Shown: piece by piece, positions 22,968 to 33,970 of the stretch
How positions within the stretch are numbered: the stretch's first letter is position 1
Layout of the letters: the number at the start of each line of letters is the position of its first letter
Assembly: GCF_036323735.1 (NCBI RefSeq)
Contig: NC_086028.1
Location: 25,713,001 to 25,777,000, forward strand
Reading direction: 5' to 3'
Length of the DNA stretch: 64,000 nucleotides
DNA from: Rattus norvegicus
Taxonomy: Eukaryota; Chordata; Mammalia; Rodentia; Muridae
Notes under the pieces: model-generated
The model's database searches: none
What the model saw: the letters and a program-made list of their open reading frames with translations, nothing else
What the model was told of the DNA's origin: nothing
Program-made: the position numbers and the translations under genes

Positions 22968-23175
22968 AACCACTGGATGGCTCAGCAGGCAAAGGCATTT
23001 GATGCCAAACTGGAAAACCCAAGTTTTATCCTTAGGACTCGTATAATAGGAGTCAACTGACTCTGTAGGTTGTCATCTGACCTTTACATACAGAGTGGTA
23101 CATGTTCACACAGATACACAATACCCCCCACCCCTCACCACACACTGTAAAAAAATGTCCTAATAAAGGGTGAAT
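22968..23175 (+). repeat. B3 SINE (B3A-like)
   Basis: Head 'ccactggatggctcagcaggcaaaggcatttgatgcc' (22971-23007), then 'ctgtaggttgtcatctgacctttacatacag' (about 23062-23092), A/C-rich end ('cacagatacacaatacccccc') and an A run near 23151. Confidence 0.75.
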
Positions 23176-23267
23176 AAAATGCCTCCAGTAGTTCTGTTCC
23201 ATTCTGAAAAAATGAATTCTAGGGGAGCCCTATTTGGTATTTTCCTGTACGTCACCTCAAGTGGAAT

Positions 23268-23595
23268 CCTGTGCATCAGTTTTCCACCACTGGGATGAAA
23301 CACTTAGGTAAACGTGGTCTTACAGATTAACTCATTGTCAGTTGGCTCTGTTACTTACAGGCTTTTGTACGTTGCTAGGAACATGTGGTGGGAGAAACTA
23401 CCTCACAGCAGATGGAAAACACAAAGAGACAGGAAGGGGCAGAGCTCCCTTTCCTGTCCAAATTCTGAGTGACCTACTTCCTCCTTTAAGACATCTTTTC
23501 TTACCCGTTCTCTCGTCTCTCAGTACTGCCTCTGATTGGATACCAATCATTTAGCAGATAAACCTTGGGAAGATGCTTATTCAAACCATATCTAG
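23268..23595 (-). repeat. MaLR-type LTR, diverged
   Basis: The plus strand reads like the complement of an old MaLR/MT LTR: 'tttccaccactgggatgaaacacttaggtaaa', a (decayed) shared-arm block, 'gacctacttcctcc', and a terminal 'cttattcaaaccatatc' at about 23577-23593. Assignment rests on the order of short matches only. Confidence 0.4.
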
Positions 23596-23772
23596 GTTAC
23601 TTTTAAAAACACAGGCATAAACTTTGAGTTAGAAGTTTTGATAGTATATCATTAGAGGTCCATCTTTTTGTACAAGCGTTTAAGCAGCATGTATTTGCCT
23701 CATCTTACCTTTACCATAGATTTCATATATTAATTTCCTTTTAGCATATTTACTGTTTAACAATGTTACTGT

Positions 23773-24153
23773 TTGGGCTTGGTGTTGTGGCACATACCTT
23801 TAATCCCAGTACTTGGAGGCAGAGGTCGGTGGCTCCCTGTGAGTTTGTGCCAGCCTTGTCTGTATGGTAAGTTCCAGGACAGTCAGGACTATGTAGAGCA
23901 GTGGTTCTGAATCTGTGGGTTGTAACCCTTTGGGTGTTTAATGACTTTTTACAGGAGTCATATATCAGATATCCCAAATATCAGATATTTACATCACAAT
24001 AGATAGCTGTAGGAAAATTATAGTTATGAAGTAGCAATTAAAATAATTTTACCATTGTGGCATCACCACAAAATGAAGAACTACATGAAAGGGTTTCAGC
24101 CTCAGGAAGGTTGAGACCATTGATGTGGGAGACTTTGTATCAAAAATCCAAAA
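23773..24153 (+). repeat. B1 SINE split by URR1
   Basis: The B1 body at 23773-23898 ('ggcacatacctttaatcccagtacttggaggcagaggtcgg') resumes at about 24127 with the last B1 segment ('gagactttgtatcaaaaatcc'). The 224 bp between are a URR1 transposon. An (AATC)n tail follows (24157-24215). Confidence 0.8.
23899..24122 (+). mobile_element. URR1 hAT-type DNA transposon inside B1
   Basis: Starts 'cagtggttctgaatctgtggg' and ends 'gaaggttgagaccattg'. The left and right termini are inverted repeats. Candidate 8-bp duplications 'atgtagag' / 'atgtggga' are imperfect (5 of 8). Non-coding. Confidence 0.85.
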
Positions 24154-24216
24154 ATCAATCATCAATCAATCAGTCAATCAATCAGTCAATCAATCAGTCA
24201 ACCCATCAAGCTATCA
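24154..24216. repeat. (AATC)n microsatellite
   Basis: CAAT/CAGT tetranucleotide run, grown from the A-rich tail of the split B1. Confidence 0.9.
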
Positions 24217-24429
24217 ATTAAGGCTTTGAGATAAATGTATACTTGACTTCCGGAGTGTAATAATTTCTGTAGATTTACTTTAAAAAGAACAATAATTATT
24301 TTCTGCTTTCTTCCACTCCACTTCTCCAAAGGTAAATACTTTGGGTGGATCTAGTTTACTTTCTAATTTTTCAGTATTGGTTTTCAACTTCATTACATCG
24401 GGTATATGCTCCTGCAATGTATCTCTATG

Positions 24430-24585
24430 AGAGCACATGTATGGCACAGTGCATTTGTCTGGATCTGAAGAGAACTATGTGGAGTGAGTTCTCTCCTTCC
24501 ACCGTGTACTTTCCTGGGATTGAATCCAGGTTGTCAGGCTTCAGTAGCCATCACTTTTGCCTATTGATCTCTCTGGGCCTATTTT
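24430..24585 (-). repeat. B3 SINE (B3A-like)
   Basis: The complement of B3A: 'agcacatgtatggcacagtgca' (24432-24453), 'gagttctctccttccaccgtg', 'ctgggattgaatccaggttgtcaggcttc' and the head 'gcctattgatctctctgggcc'. Confidence 0.8.
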
Positions 24586-24679
24586 CAAAATTCTAACCAA
24601 CTACCAGCAGTATTATATCTTGCTTTTCAGTTTTAGACAGTTTCTGATGACCTTCTGAAACAGATAAAAGCATATTTGC

Positions 24680-25200
24680 TTTATTTAATTGATTTTTCAT
24701 GAATTTTACCTTATGCACCCCACTTCCACTCATCTCCGCATCTCTCCATATCTGCCCTCTGACCTTGTAATCTTCCTTGGAAAAATAAATAAATAAGAAT
24801 TCAGAAAATAAATTTAAAAGATCTCACTGTGGAAGCTGTGGTGTGTCATGGTGTGTTACATAGTGTATCCTTTTGTCCAAACAGCCTTACTTGACAATGT
24901 TCATTGCAGTGAGACATTGTTCTGGTATGATTCATCTGGCTTCTGCTACAATATCAGCACTAGATCATCATCAAGACTCTGATATCCTGTTGTTACTGGG
25001 TCATGGAAATCCTGCAGCTTTGGTTCTGCAGGACTGGTATGTTCACATGCTCCAGTAGGTCACAGATGAGGTGGATGTTGGGGTGGGTCAACTCAAAGTC
25101 ATGGAAGTGGGCCTGGGTTCAAGTTGACTTAGTCATCCCACCAGCTCTCCAGCACTGTTATGGTGCGGGGCAGGGACAGCTCATCCAAATGTCACATTAT
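24680..25200 (-). repeat. Old L1-like (Lx-type?) 3' region, third type
   Basis: T-rich left end (24674-24710), an A-rich AAATAAATAAAT stretch at 24781-24812, then 'ctcactgtggaagctgtggtgtgtcatggtgtgt', 'gttcattgcagtgagacattg', 'cctgcagctttggttctgcaggac', 'ggatgttggggtgggtcaactcaaag'. I recall this as a common rodent repeat of L1-3'UTR type, but the family call is tentative. Confidence 0.5.
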
Positions 25201-25371
25201 TTTTTTATCTCTATCCTCTCCTTATGTTTCTCCCTCATCCTCCGCCACTGTCATACATCGAATAAAATTGTATCATATTTTTGGTCAGAAGATTCAATGT
25301 TCAGCAACAAATATATTTAATATCTATAAATACCTTATTCATAGTATATAATAACTCCCCCCCCCCAATTT

Positions 25372-25492
25372 CTTTTTTTTCCCCTTGAAACAGTTTCTAT
25401 CTAGCCCAGGATAAACTTTAACTCCCGACTGCCCATTTCTGCCACCTAAGTGCTGAGATTATAGGTATCTGCCACCACATTCAACTTGTTTT
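25372..25492 (-). repeat. B1 SINE, diverged
   Basis: The complement of B1: T/C-rich tail, 'gaaacagtttctatctagcccaggataaactttaactcc', 'cacctaagtgctgagattataggtatctgccacca'. Confidence 0.75.
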
Positions 25493-25499
25493 TTAAAAA

Positions 25500-25834
25500 C
25501 TTTTTCCTGTTAAGAATTACTATTTTTGCTTTGCTGTTTTATTTATTCTTTCATGTGTGTATGCAAATCCATGCTTACCTGAGTAGTGGAGTTTGAACTT
25601 TTGGCTTCAGGATGAAGATATAAAACCAATATGAATGGCAACGGGAGAGGAAAGAGCATTTCAAAAAGGGAAGTAAAAGAGCAACGGCCCCGTGGTTGAG
25701 GGATGATGGTCAGTGAGTAGTGATGAGCAGTGTAGCTTGGAGATCAAGGGAAGGAGAAGTGGACTAGACCGTTGGAGGATGGGCTACAAAGGGCCTAGGG
25801 CTTCATGGTTTTCAGCCAATATTAGTTGTTTTGT
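25500..25834. other. Unclassified, possibly old repeat
   Basis: 25500-25625 has a SINE-like tail feel. 25640-25790 ('aaaaagggaagtaaaagagc...') resembles the purine-rich texture of an ancient mammalian repeat. No firm call. Confidence 0.3.
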
Positions 25835-26074
25835 TTTAGTCAGTGTTCTATTGCTGACCAAGGCAACTCTTATAAGAGAAAGAATTTAGTTGTGGTCTTG
25901 CTTATAGCTTCAGACAGAGGTTTAGTCCATTATTGTGATGGCAGGGAACACGACAGTGTGGAGTCAGGTACTGGAATAGTAACTGAGAGCTATATGTTGA
26001 TCCATAGGGAGAGAAAGAGGGAAGAAAGGAGGGAGGGAGGGAGAGGGAGAGGGAGGGAGAGGGAGAGGGAGAGG

Positions 26075-26139
<65 letters not shown>

Positions 26140-26312
26140 ACTCTGAGTTTGGCATGACTTTTGAAACCTCAAAGCCCATCCTTGCTGACAGAATTCCTCC
26201 ATTAAGGCATACCCCTAATCCTTCTAATCCTTTCAAATAATGTGCTCCCTGATGACTAAGCATTCAAATATATGAATTTATGGGGACATTACTATTGAAA
26301 TCACAATCGTCT
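25835..26312 (-). mobile_element. MaLR-type LTR with internal GA expansion
   Basis: The complement of the rodent MaLR LTR: 'tagtcagtgttctattgctga' at 25837, 'gaccaaggcaactcttataagagaaagaattta' (25857-25889), 'tttagtccattattgtgatggcaggg', then a purine expansion, then 'cctccattaaggcatacccctaatcc' and 'tatgaatttatggggacatt' near the right end. Solo LTR, no internal genes. Confidence 0.75.
26008..26136. repeat. (GGGAGA)n/(GA)n expansion inside the LTR
   Basis: GGGAGA-type units (26026-26079) pass into about 28 pure GA units (26080-26136). Its flank 'gatccatagggagagaaagag' is the same LTR position that carries GA repeats at 63.9 kb. Confidence 0.95.
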
Positions 26313-27120
26313 TGAACTTACGATTAGAAGAAACTAATTTCAGGGTTTCTGGTAGGAGGGAAAAAAGACCAGTTTTAAATCCCTTTATCCATTCCATCAT
26401 TCTTTGTAAACATGATCTGTTTCTGTTAAGGTAGACGGAAGTGTTCTGCTGTTTGCAATAAGCTTTAATAGATTCAGGAGTTTCTGTGCATGAGCATTTT
26501 GATGTCAGCCTTGACTTGGATCTGGTTCCTTTACGCTGGGTTGTTTGTTCTGTTGTCTGAAGGTTGCCTTGAGCTACAGACAGTGCTCAGAGGATACTGT
26601 TTTTTTAAATCTCTAGAACATAGTTGTTTTCCTTTGCTTTCAAATCAATTCACAGTTGTCTCCAGTTCAATCTCTTTTTAGTCAATCGTTTTATTATGTA
26701 ATAGAGAATTTTGTTTCAGGCCTAATGTTTAGCACTACAGGATTCTGCTGCAACTCACTGATTTATTTTAAATAAATGCTTATTTTCATTTATATAAAAA
26801 AAATCCTAAATTTTGAAAAGAGAAGCAAAATCTATGATGTGCAAGTATTTAAAGTTTCAACTTCTTTTTCCTACTATGAAAATTATCATTGTATTCCTAC
26901 TCAAATTACCTCTAACTGCCTTAGCCTTTGTGGTTACACAGGGAAAGGGAAACAAGGAATCCCTTGCTTCAAACACACAAAATGAAAAATGAAAAAAAAA
27001 AGCATTGGATAAAGTATATTCCACTTGTTACAGAAGACAACTTTGGAGCAGACTGAGAAATTAAGAATGACTGTTGAGATAGAAATATTGGGTGATTTTC
27101 TTCCTTGAAAGTGAAGAGTA
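26313..27120. other. Unique DNA, no gene seen
   Basis: No repeat or gene recognised; A run at 26989-27001. Confidence 0.5.
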
Positions 27121-27133
27121 GAAAAAGAGGAAC

Positions 27134-27314
27134 CCCGGGCTGGGGAGATGGCTCAGTGGTTAAGAACACTGACTGTTCTTCTAGAGGTCCTGAGTTCAAT
27201 TCCCAGCTACTACATGGTGGCTCACAACCATCTGTAGTGAGATCTGATGCCTTCTTCTGGTGCATCTAAACATAGCAACGGTGTACTGACATAAACAAAA
27301 TATCTTAAAATCTT
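27134..27314 (+). repeat. B2 SINE with perfect 13-bp TSD
   Basis: Head 'gggctggggagatggctcagtggttaagaacac' at 27138, 'ggtcctgagttcaattcccagc', 'tggtggctcacaaccatctg' and an A-rich tail. TSD 'gaaaaagaggaac' at 27121-27133 and 27315-27327. Confidence 0.95.
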
Positions 27315-27327
27315 GAAAAAGAGGAAC

Positions 27328-28600
27328 ACTTTTTAGCAAAAACACAAAATTGGAGGAAGAAGAGAAATGGCATGTTTTGCAGAGAAGCGTCTTGACTTAT
27401 GTTCATAGTCACTCTTAGAATGGTTTTTCTCATGAACAAAATTCTATAGAGAAAACAGGCCGTTTAAAAATGGACCCCTAGTTCAGTTGAAGTCACGTAG
27501 GTGGGCCAAGATTGGGTAGAAACCAGTGTATAGCTACAAGCAACATTCTCTGTGTTAGCACACCAGTTTCTTCAAGAATAAGCAATTGAATCAGCATTAC
27601 TGGAAGAAGAGGGTAAAAGCAACAACCATTATTTTAAAATAAGGACGTTAACTTTTAAACAGTCATCCCAAGAAATCAAAGATCCAAAGTTTTTAAGGGC
27701 AAGGGTATGTGTACTAGATTAGGTGTGCATTAGGTTTCTCTGTGGTCAGTCTGTGGAGATAAAAATCCCTTTCAAGTTCATTAGCCTTACTTTTTAGGGA
27801 ATCATCGTTTGGGAGATACTTGTGTTTACATGGGGCAGAGAGAAAAGATCAGGACACCTTAATGAGTGAGAAGACTTTGATAGGGTTTGTGAGTCAGAGT
27901 ACACAGCAGTCAGGAGAATACAGTACAAGACCCTAATGATCTACTGTAAGCTTACAGAAACCTCACAGTCCAGGATCTAGAGTACTGGAGGCACAGTGCT
28001 ATAAAGGTGAGAAGAAGTATATAAGCTGTGAGAATAGGGCAGTTTTCCTTCTCTAGTTAGATCATTACAGGTGTCTCTAGGCGATTTTCACATTTTGATT
28101 GATGTGAAAAATCTTCCCCAATCAAGGACTCAAGAAAGAATCTACAAAGGCATTCCCCCCTCTTATCTGGAGAGAAGTGATAATTGAGTTTAGGCAAACA
28201 AAACAGCTCTGCTTTGCTTCTCATAACAAAGCTGGCAAAATCTCAAGACATCTAATAGGACAGACCTAGATAAGCTTCCAGGGAAACCCCGGGACCGAAT
28301 GCCTTGAACAGTTTGTTAAGGGTTCTGTACTCTCAGTAGCCTCTAGATCTGTGCAGCTGCAGGCAATTTACAGGAGAGGCCGTGTGGCATGTGGGTCCCT
28401 GGCAAGGGACGTTCATCTGAGAGTAGCCCCTCCAGCAGCTTTTGCCATTCATCATTTCCACATCCAGATGGCTCCCATTGTCTATAGATTCCTCTCTCTG
28501 TCTCTGTCTCTCTCTCTCTGTCTCTCTCTCTCTCTTTTTTAGTCCAAAGTGGCCGCTCTTAAATCTGTGATATATTAGTGTTGGAAGCAATTTTATTATT
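27328..28600. other. Unique DNA with a short (CT)n microsatellite
   Basis: A (CT)n-type tract with TCTG interruptions at 28493-28535. No gene or repeat otherwise recognised. Confidence 0.55.
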
Positions 28601-28609
28601 CATCTAGTA

Positions 28610-28730
28610 GCCCAATTACCACTCTTTACAGAAGAGGAAGTGGAAATCCAAAGACGGGAAATATCGTGGTCAAAACTACCCAGTTCCTTTGTGTCACAGC
28701 TGAAGGAAGAACATTCTTAGCTCTTGGATC
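28610..28730 (-). repeat. Possible MIR fragment
   Basis: 'ctctttacagaagaggaagtggaaatcc ... acccagttcc' parallels the complement of the MIR 3' region. Weak, decayed. Confidence 0.3.
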
Positions 28731-28789
28731 GCTGCCTGGCGATTATTTCAGTTCACCAGAACCTGGTTCTTTTCGGGGGAAACTTGTAG

Positions 28790-29018
28790 CACAGGATTTG
28801 TAGTCAGCGGATGATGAATTCAAATCTCATCTCCGTGATTTGGTCGTTATGTGACCTTGGGTAGTTAATCCTTACTTCTCTCATTTGTGAAATGGAGATG
28901 GCAATAGAAACTCTGACACAAGCTGTCACAAGGGCAAGTGGATATTGATGCTTAAAGTGTTGATCACAGTATCTGGTACACAGCAGTACTCAGTGAATCA
29001 ATTTTTATTACTACCAAT
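28790..29018 (+). repeat. MIR SINE (ancient mammalian)
   Basis: Follows MIR order: 'gatgaattcaaatctcatctccgtgatttgg', 'ttatgtgaccttgggtagttaatcc', 'tctcatttgtgaaatggagatggcaat', 'gttgatcacagtatctggtacacagcagtactcagtgaatcaattttt'. This CORE-SINE family predates the placental radiation. Confidence 0.8.
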
Positions 29019-29524
29019 GCAAATCCTTTTACATTAGAGCATGAAGAACTGGTTCTTTGGGGGGTGGGGTGGGGAATGCAGTTAGTATTTTGTGGATGAG
29101 TATCTGCACAGACATATATATTAGAGTACGTATGTATGCTGTCAGTTGAATCCAGCCATCAAGATTTGCAACTCTGATAGCGATACAAGAATTTCTGTAG
29201 GAATCGTTTTATTAGATAGGAAGGAGGAGAAAGGATTTTAAATTCTCAAATAATGGTTTCTCTCTCGTCCTCTGCATAGCACTCAATGTTGAAGATCAGT
29301 GGGCCTGCGCGACCAATGTGAAGCCACCCAGGCGAAGAAGAGAGGCGAATAATGCACTTAATTAATTAAGGGACAGTTTGATATTTGAAGAATGTGATAT
29401 TTTGTTCACAACATTAAAAAAAAAACCACTGACATGATCTGAATTCTCTATAGTGGTGGGTATAAGGTCGTGAATGTTTAGAGGCATAGTTAATTCACTG
29501 AAAAATCTGAGAAGGAATGCAAAT
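29019..29524. other. Unique DNA, no gene seen
   Basis: No repeat or gene recognised. Confidence 0.5.
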
Positions 29525-29728
29525 AGGGGACAGACAGAACAACTTCGTAGTTAAGAGTTGTACTGTGTTTACAGAGGACCCAAATTCCACTCTCTGCCTC
29601 CTCGTCAGGTAGCTCACAATTCCTATAATTCTAGCTCCAGGGGGATGTGATGCTTTTGTCCTCTCTGGGCATCTGCATTTATGGACACACATCCACACAC
29701 ACATATACCCCCACATACTAAAACGTCA
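29525..29728 (+). repeat. B3 SINE
   Basis: 'gacagaacaacttcgtagttaagagttgtactg' (decayed head), 'acagaggacccaaattccac', 'ttcctataattctagctccagggggatgtgatgcttttgtcctc', and a C/A-rich tail at 29685-29715. Confidence 0.65.
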
Positions 29729-30627
29729 CGAAGAAGGCAAATGATACTAAATAACTTAGAGTTTTTCTTTTTGTGTAACTACCAATGGAAGGCAAAGATC
29801 TTTTGAAGTCTGATATACCTGAGACATACACATATAAAAACAGCAAAAAAAAATTAGTAATCTTTGAGACACATACATTTATTCTTCACTTGCAAGTGTC
29901 TTTGTTGTCATAATATATTTTCTACTAATACTAGTTTAGTTTTCGTGTTGATGGATCAGATGCTCCACTGATTAGTTTCAGAGAGATTATATAAATCAGA
30001 GGTGTGTGAGATGTGGTTCTGGGGTCATGCCCCAGAGTTTAGAAGTGTGGAATGGATTCCAGCTTGCTGCGTGTTTAAAATCTGCCTAGCACGATTCTTG
30101 GGCACTTTAGGTACACTAGAACCTAGCTCTTCCAGAGTTAGTCCCCATCTACCCCATCAGGCTCTCTCTTGGAGTGGGATGCTCTCCCTTCCCTGGGCTG
30201 TTTATATCCCTGGGGATTGGAAGCTGTCTAAGTATAATCACATAGCATAACTTATATATTAATTAAGCATACTTCCGCCTGAAGGCTCTCCCCTTCCCCA
30301 TGCGGAAACCTTTAAGAGTAGACACTTGGCTTTGTGCAGTGAAACGGAAGCTTCTTGCTTATGATCCCTGAATCCTGCCTGCTGAGGTATTAATAAATCT
30401 CTCCTCTAGAGGACATGTCAGTCAAGGACCTCTCTTTCTCAGTCCCTCTTGTCTATGCTCAGAAACCCCTCGGAGCAGTTAATTATTTGCACATCACTGG
30501 TCTGAAGGGAGCCTTACTTTAGAATTTTGTTGCTTTTGTAAACCTAGAGGTTGTGGTCAAAGTTAACACGAGTACAAAAATTTATTTGGGCATAGAATAA
30601 GTGCAAATATGGAAGCTTTACTTAGAT
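29729..30627. other. Unique DNA; LTR-like 3' end possible at 30.25-30.48 kb
   Basis: Most is unrecognised. 30285-30480 has a C/T-rich stretch, an 'aataaa' at about 30390 and a pyrimidine-rich follow-on that loosely recalls an LTR R/U5 region. No paired LTR, primer-binding site or TSD was seen. Confidence 0.35.
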
Positions 30628-30857
30628 CAGTGTTTCTCAGCCTTCCTAATGCTGTGACTTTTTCTTATCGTTCCTCACGTTGTGGAGACCCCAACCAAAA
30701 AAATATTGCCGCTACTTCATAACTGTAATTTAGCTACTGGTTTTGAATCACACTGTAAGTATAATAAGTTTTATAATAAGTAGAAATATGAATAGTTTTG
30801 GAGATGGAGATTGGCCAGAGTGATTGCAACCCACTTTGAATCAGTTGAGAACCACTG
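30628..30857 (-). mobile_element. URR1 hAT-type DNA transposon
   Basis: Ends 'cagtgtttctcagcc' (30628) and 'cagttgagaaccactg' (to 30857) are inverted repeats. Interior 'ctacttcataactgtaatttagctactg' matches the complement orientation of the 12.2-kb copy. Flanking 8-mers 'acttagat' and 'atttacat' agree at 6 of 8 positions. Confidence 0.85.
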
Positions 30858-31337
30858 ATTTACATGGACTCAGCATTTTCTGAGAGAGAGAGAGAGAGTA
30901 AGGCTTGGTCTCTAAAAAGAAGTGGAAGCCTGTGGTTTGGCATTTGTTTTGGGACCCAGGACAGACAGGACCCAAGCAGGCTTAACAGATAAAACCGACT
31001 CAGATTGAGTTTGCTCTGAATGTTTTAAATGCCTTGTGATACCTAGGTGAGGGTGCAAACTTGGTCACTCTGCGTTTCTCAGACATTGTGAAGTGTCATC
31101 AGAGGGTAAAAAGAGTTCCCTGTGTTGGCTTTGGTTCTGACCAGGATGGACGTAGGCGACACATTTCCTCCTGGGAAGCATCTGACGCTCAGGAGTCTTG
31201 TTCCCTCTTTGATTTCTGTATTATCATTTCAACAAAGACGCTAAGATCTAAGGGAATTTGGACTATGACACACACATACAAATCCTAGAATGAGACTGTC
31301 GATAATGACAATATGGGCTGCTTATTGAATTTCTCTT
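30858..31337. other. Unique DNA, no gene seen
   Basis: A short GA run at 30883-30898. Nothing else recognised. Confidence 0.5.
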
Positions 31338-31505
31338 TCTTTTTGTTTTTTTTGGGACAGGATTTGTCTGTGTAGTCTTGGCTGTCCCAGAACTCACTCT
31401 GCAGATTGGGCTGGCCTCAAATTCACAGACATCTGCTGGCCTCAACCTCCTGGGTTGTGATACCCAGGGGTGCTGGGGTTAAAGGCATGCCGTCACTGTC
31501 CAGTA
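31338..31505 (-). repeat. B1 SINE with small internal duplication
   Basis: The complement of B1: 'tttttgggacaggatttgtctgtgtagtcttggctgtcccagaactcactctg' then 'gctggcctcaaattcacagac', a short extra 'tgctggcctcaacctcctgggttgtgatacccagg' and 'ggtgctggggttaaaggcatgccgtc'. Confidence 0.85.
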
Positions 31506-32940
31506 TAACTTTAATTTAAAAAAAAACCTTTTTTAAAATGATGGTTCCACCTGAAATAGTGGACAAGAAAGGATGCAGGGGAAGTGGACTTGCTTTGAAA
31601 GGTTCTTTGGAGCAACTCCTGTCTGTGTTGTCTGGAAATGGGTAGTTGAGTTCACAGGCTAGCAGCAGCAGCCCCATCCACTCACAAACACTTCACAGAT
31701 ACAACAGTCTAGTTTGCTAGAGTAGGGCTAGCAAACATGAGTCAGCAGTGGTGACACTACCTAGCAGAGACAGCCAGGCCTCAGACTCCGCCTAGGTCAG
31801 CAGGAGGGACCAAGAGGAACAGCAGGAGAAGTTCTTGACTGTGCCTCTCTCAGATAAGTGAAGGCCAGTGAAGACGAGACTCACAGCATTGCATAGCTAG
31901 CTCTGCCAGTGAGTCAAGCTCAGCCTCTGTTGCTGTCAGTCCAGTCTTACTCCTACCCTCCACACATCACGTGTCCTCCATGAGTCTGGTCTTAGCTTGT
32001 GCGTCTGTCTCAGCCGCCATCACTCTGCCAATCAGCCTGAGTAGTCTGAAGCGGCAAGAAACCGCAGCACAGCACAGGAAGTTTCCTGGTGCATTTTTCT
32101 TACGGAGTTCTGACAAATGTAGGTCAACTACGTAATGTAAGGCGGACCAATATGTGTGTGTTGTTAGTAAAGAGTCCTTTGTCATGTGTCCTTTCACATG
32201 CTTGCTTTAGCAGGACATCCCTTTACCTGTGTCCACTTCAGCTAAACGTTCTTCATGAGTCTGCCTTAGTCTTTCAGCTGTGTCTACTTCAGCTAAACAT
32301 TCCTTCCCGTGTTTGCCCTGGCAAAACATTATCCAACTGACTGTCCAAAGAGCTCTTAAAGTTTTACTTCACCCCAGCAACTTTATGTATTTAAAATTTC
32401 ATTTTTTTTTCTGAAAGGGTACTGTGATTTTGGAGGAAAAAGCGAGCTGGTATGTGCACATGAAGATTCTTTTTAGTCCAACCTTCCTGCAGCCACCCCC
32501 CCCCCCCATAAAATGGAGACGAAACGACACTAAACTGATTTCAATATTCACTCCAAGAATAACTAATCTTCCTTATAATGTAGTTTTTCTGAGTTCAGTG
32601 GGCCCCACTCTCTAGGCCAGTTGTCACCTACTGCTTTGTAGCCCACAGCGTTTTCTGGATGGGTAGCTTGACTCCCTGAAAACCTTCAGAGAAGTCCTCC
32701 ATTCTGGCTCCTGGAAGTCTGCTGTGAAGCTGTAGCCTGGGTTGCTTCCTCCCAAGAGCTCTGAGGAAGAAAGTGTTCTATTCTCTCCTCCAAATAGCCT
32801 GCGGGTTTTGAGTGATCTCTGCCTTGAAGAAGCATCGCCTGCATCTACAGCATTATCTTCTCACAGACTGCTCCCTGTGTGCCAGCTTCTTCACTCACAC
32901 ATTCTCTTTTCACCAGAAAACGACTTGTATTCCATTAGGG
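31506..32940. other. Unique or unclassified DNA
   Basis: No gene. 31960-32335 holds repeated phrases of the type 'tgtcc..catgagtctg.cttagc' that look like a decayed minisatellite. A C14 run lies at about 32495-32508. Confidence 0.4.
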
Positions 32941-32959
32941 CCTAAACCAAAGACGCCAT

Positions 32960-33958
32960 TTTTTTTGAGTTTTAATATCTTTTTTTTCTCCATCTTTATT
33001 AAATTGGGTATTTCTTATTTACATTTCAACTGTTATTCCCTTTCCCGGTTTCCAGGCCAACATCCCCCTAGCCCCTCCCCCTCCCCTTCTAGATGGATGT
33101 TCCCCTCCCTATCCTCCCCCCATTACTGCCCTTCCCCTAGTAATCACGTTCACTGGGGGTTCAGTCTTGGGAGGACCCAGGGCTTCCCCTTCCACTGGTG
33201 CTCTTACTAGGCTATTCATTGCTACCTATGAGGTCAGAGTCCAGGGTCAGTCCATGTATAGTCTTTAGGTAGTGGCTTAGTCCCTGGAAGCTCTGGTTGC
33301 TTGGCATTGTTGTTCATATGGGGTCTCAAGCCCCTTCAAACTCTTTCAGTCCGTTCTCTGATTCCTTCAACGGGAGTCCCATTCTCAGTTCAGTGTTTTG
33401 CTGCTGGTATTCGCCTCTGTATTTGCCATATTCTGGCTGTGTCTCTCAGGAGAGATCTACATCTGGTTCCTGTCAGCCTGCACTTCTTTGCTTCATCCAT
33501 CTTATCTAGTTTGATGGCTGTATATGTATGGGCCACATGTGGGGCAGGCTCTGAATGGGCATACCTTCAGTCTCTGTTCTAAACTTTGTCTCCCTATCCC
33601 CTCCGAAGGGTATTCTTGTTGCCCTTTTAAAGAAGGAGTGAAGCATCGGCATTTTGGTCATCCTTCTTGAGTTTTATATGTTCTGTGAATCTAGGGTAAT
33701 TCGAGCATTTGGGCTAACAGCCACTTATCAATGAGTGCATACCCGTTCTGTGATTGGGTTACCTCATTCAGGATATTTTTCAGTTCCATCCATTTGCCCA
33801 CGAATTTCATAAAGGCATTGTTTTTGATAGCTGAGTAATATTCCATTGTGTAGATGTACCACATTTTCTGTATCCATTCCTCTGTTGAAGGGCATCTGGG
33901 TTCTTTCCAGCTTCTGGCTATTATATATAAGGCTGCTATGAACATAGTAGAGCATGTG
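32960..33958 (-). mobile_element. LINE-1 copy C, 5'-truncated, with composite tail
   Basis: On the minus strand: the last part of ORF2 (33691-33945 remains readable, contains ARSWKEPRCPSTEEWIQ) and the 3'UTR with its G-rich tract (C-rich at about 33063-33140). A 12-bp TSD 'caaagacgccat' flanks it (32948-32959 and 33959-33970). Between the L1 end and the TSD the tail is A-run, then 'gatattaaaactc' (minus strand), then another A-run. Confidence 0.95.
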
Positions 33959-33970
33959 CAAAGACGCCAT

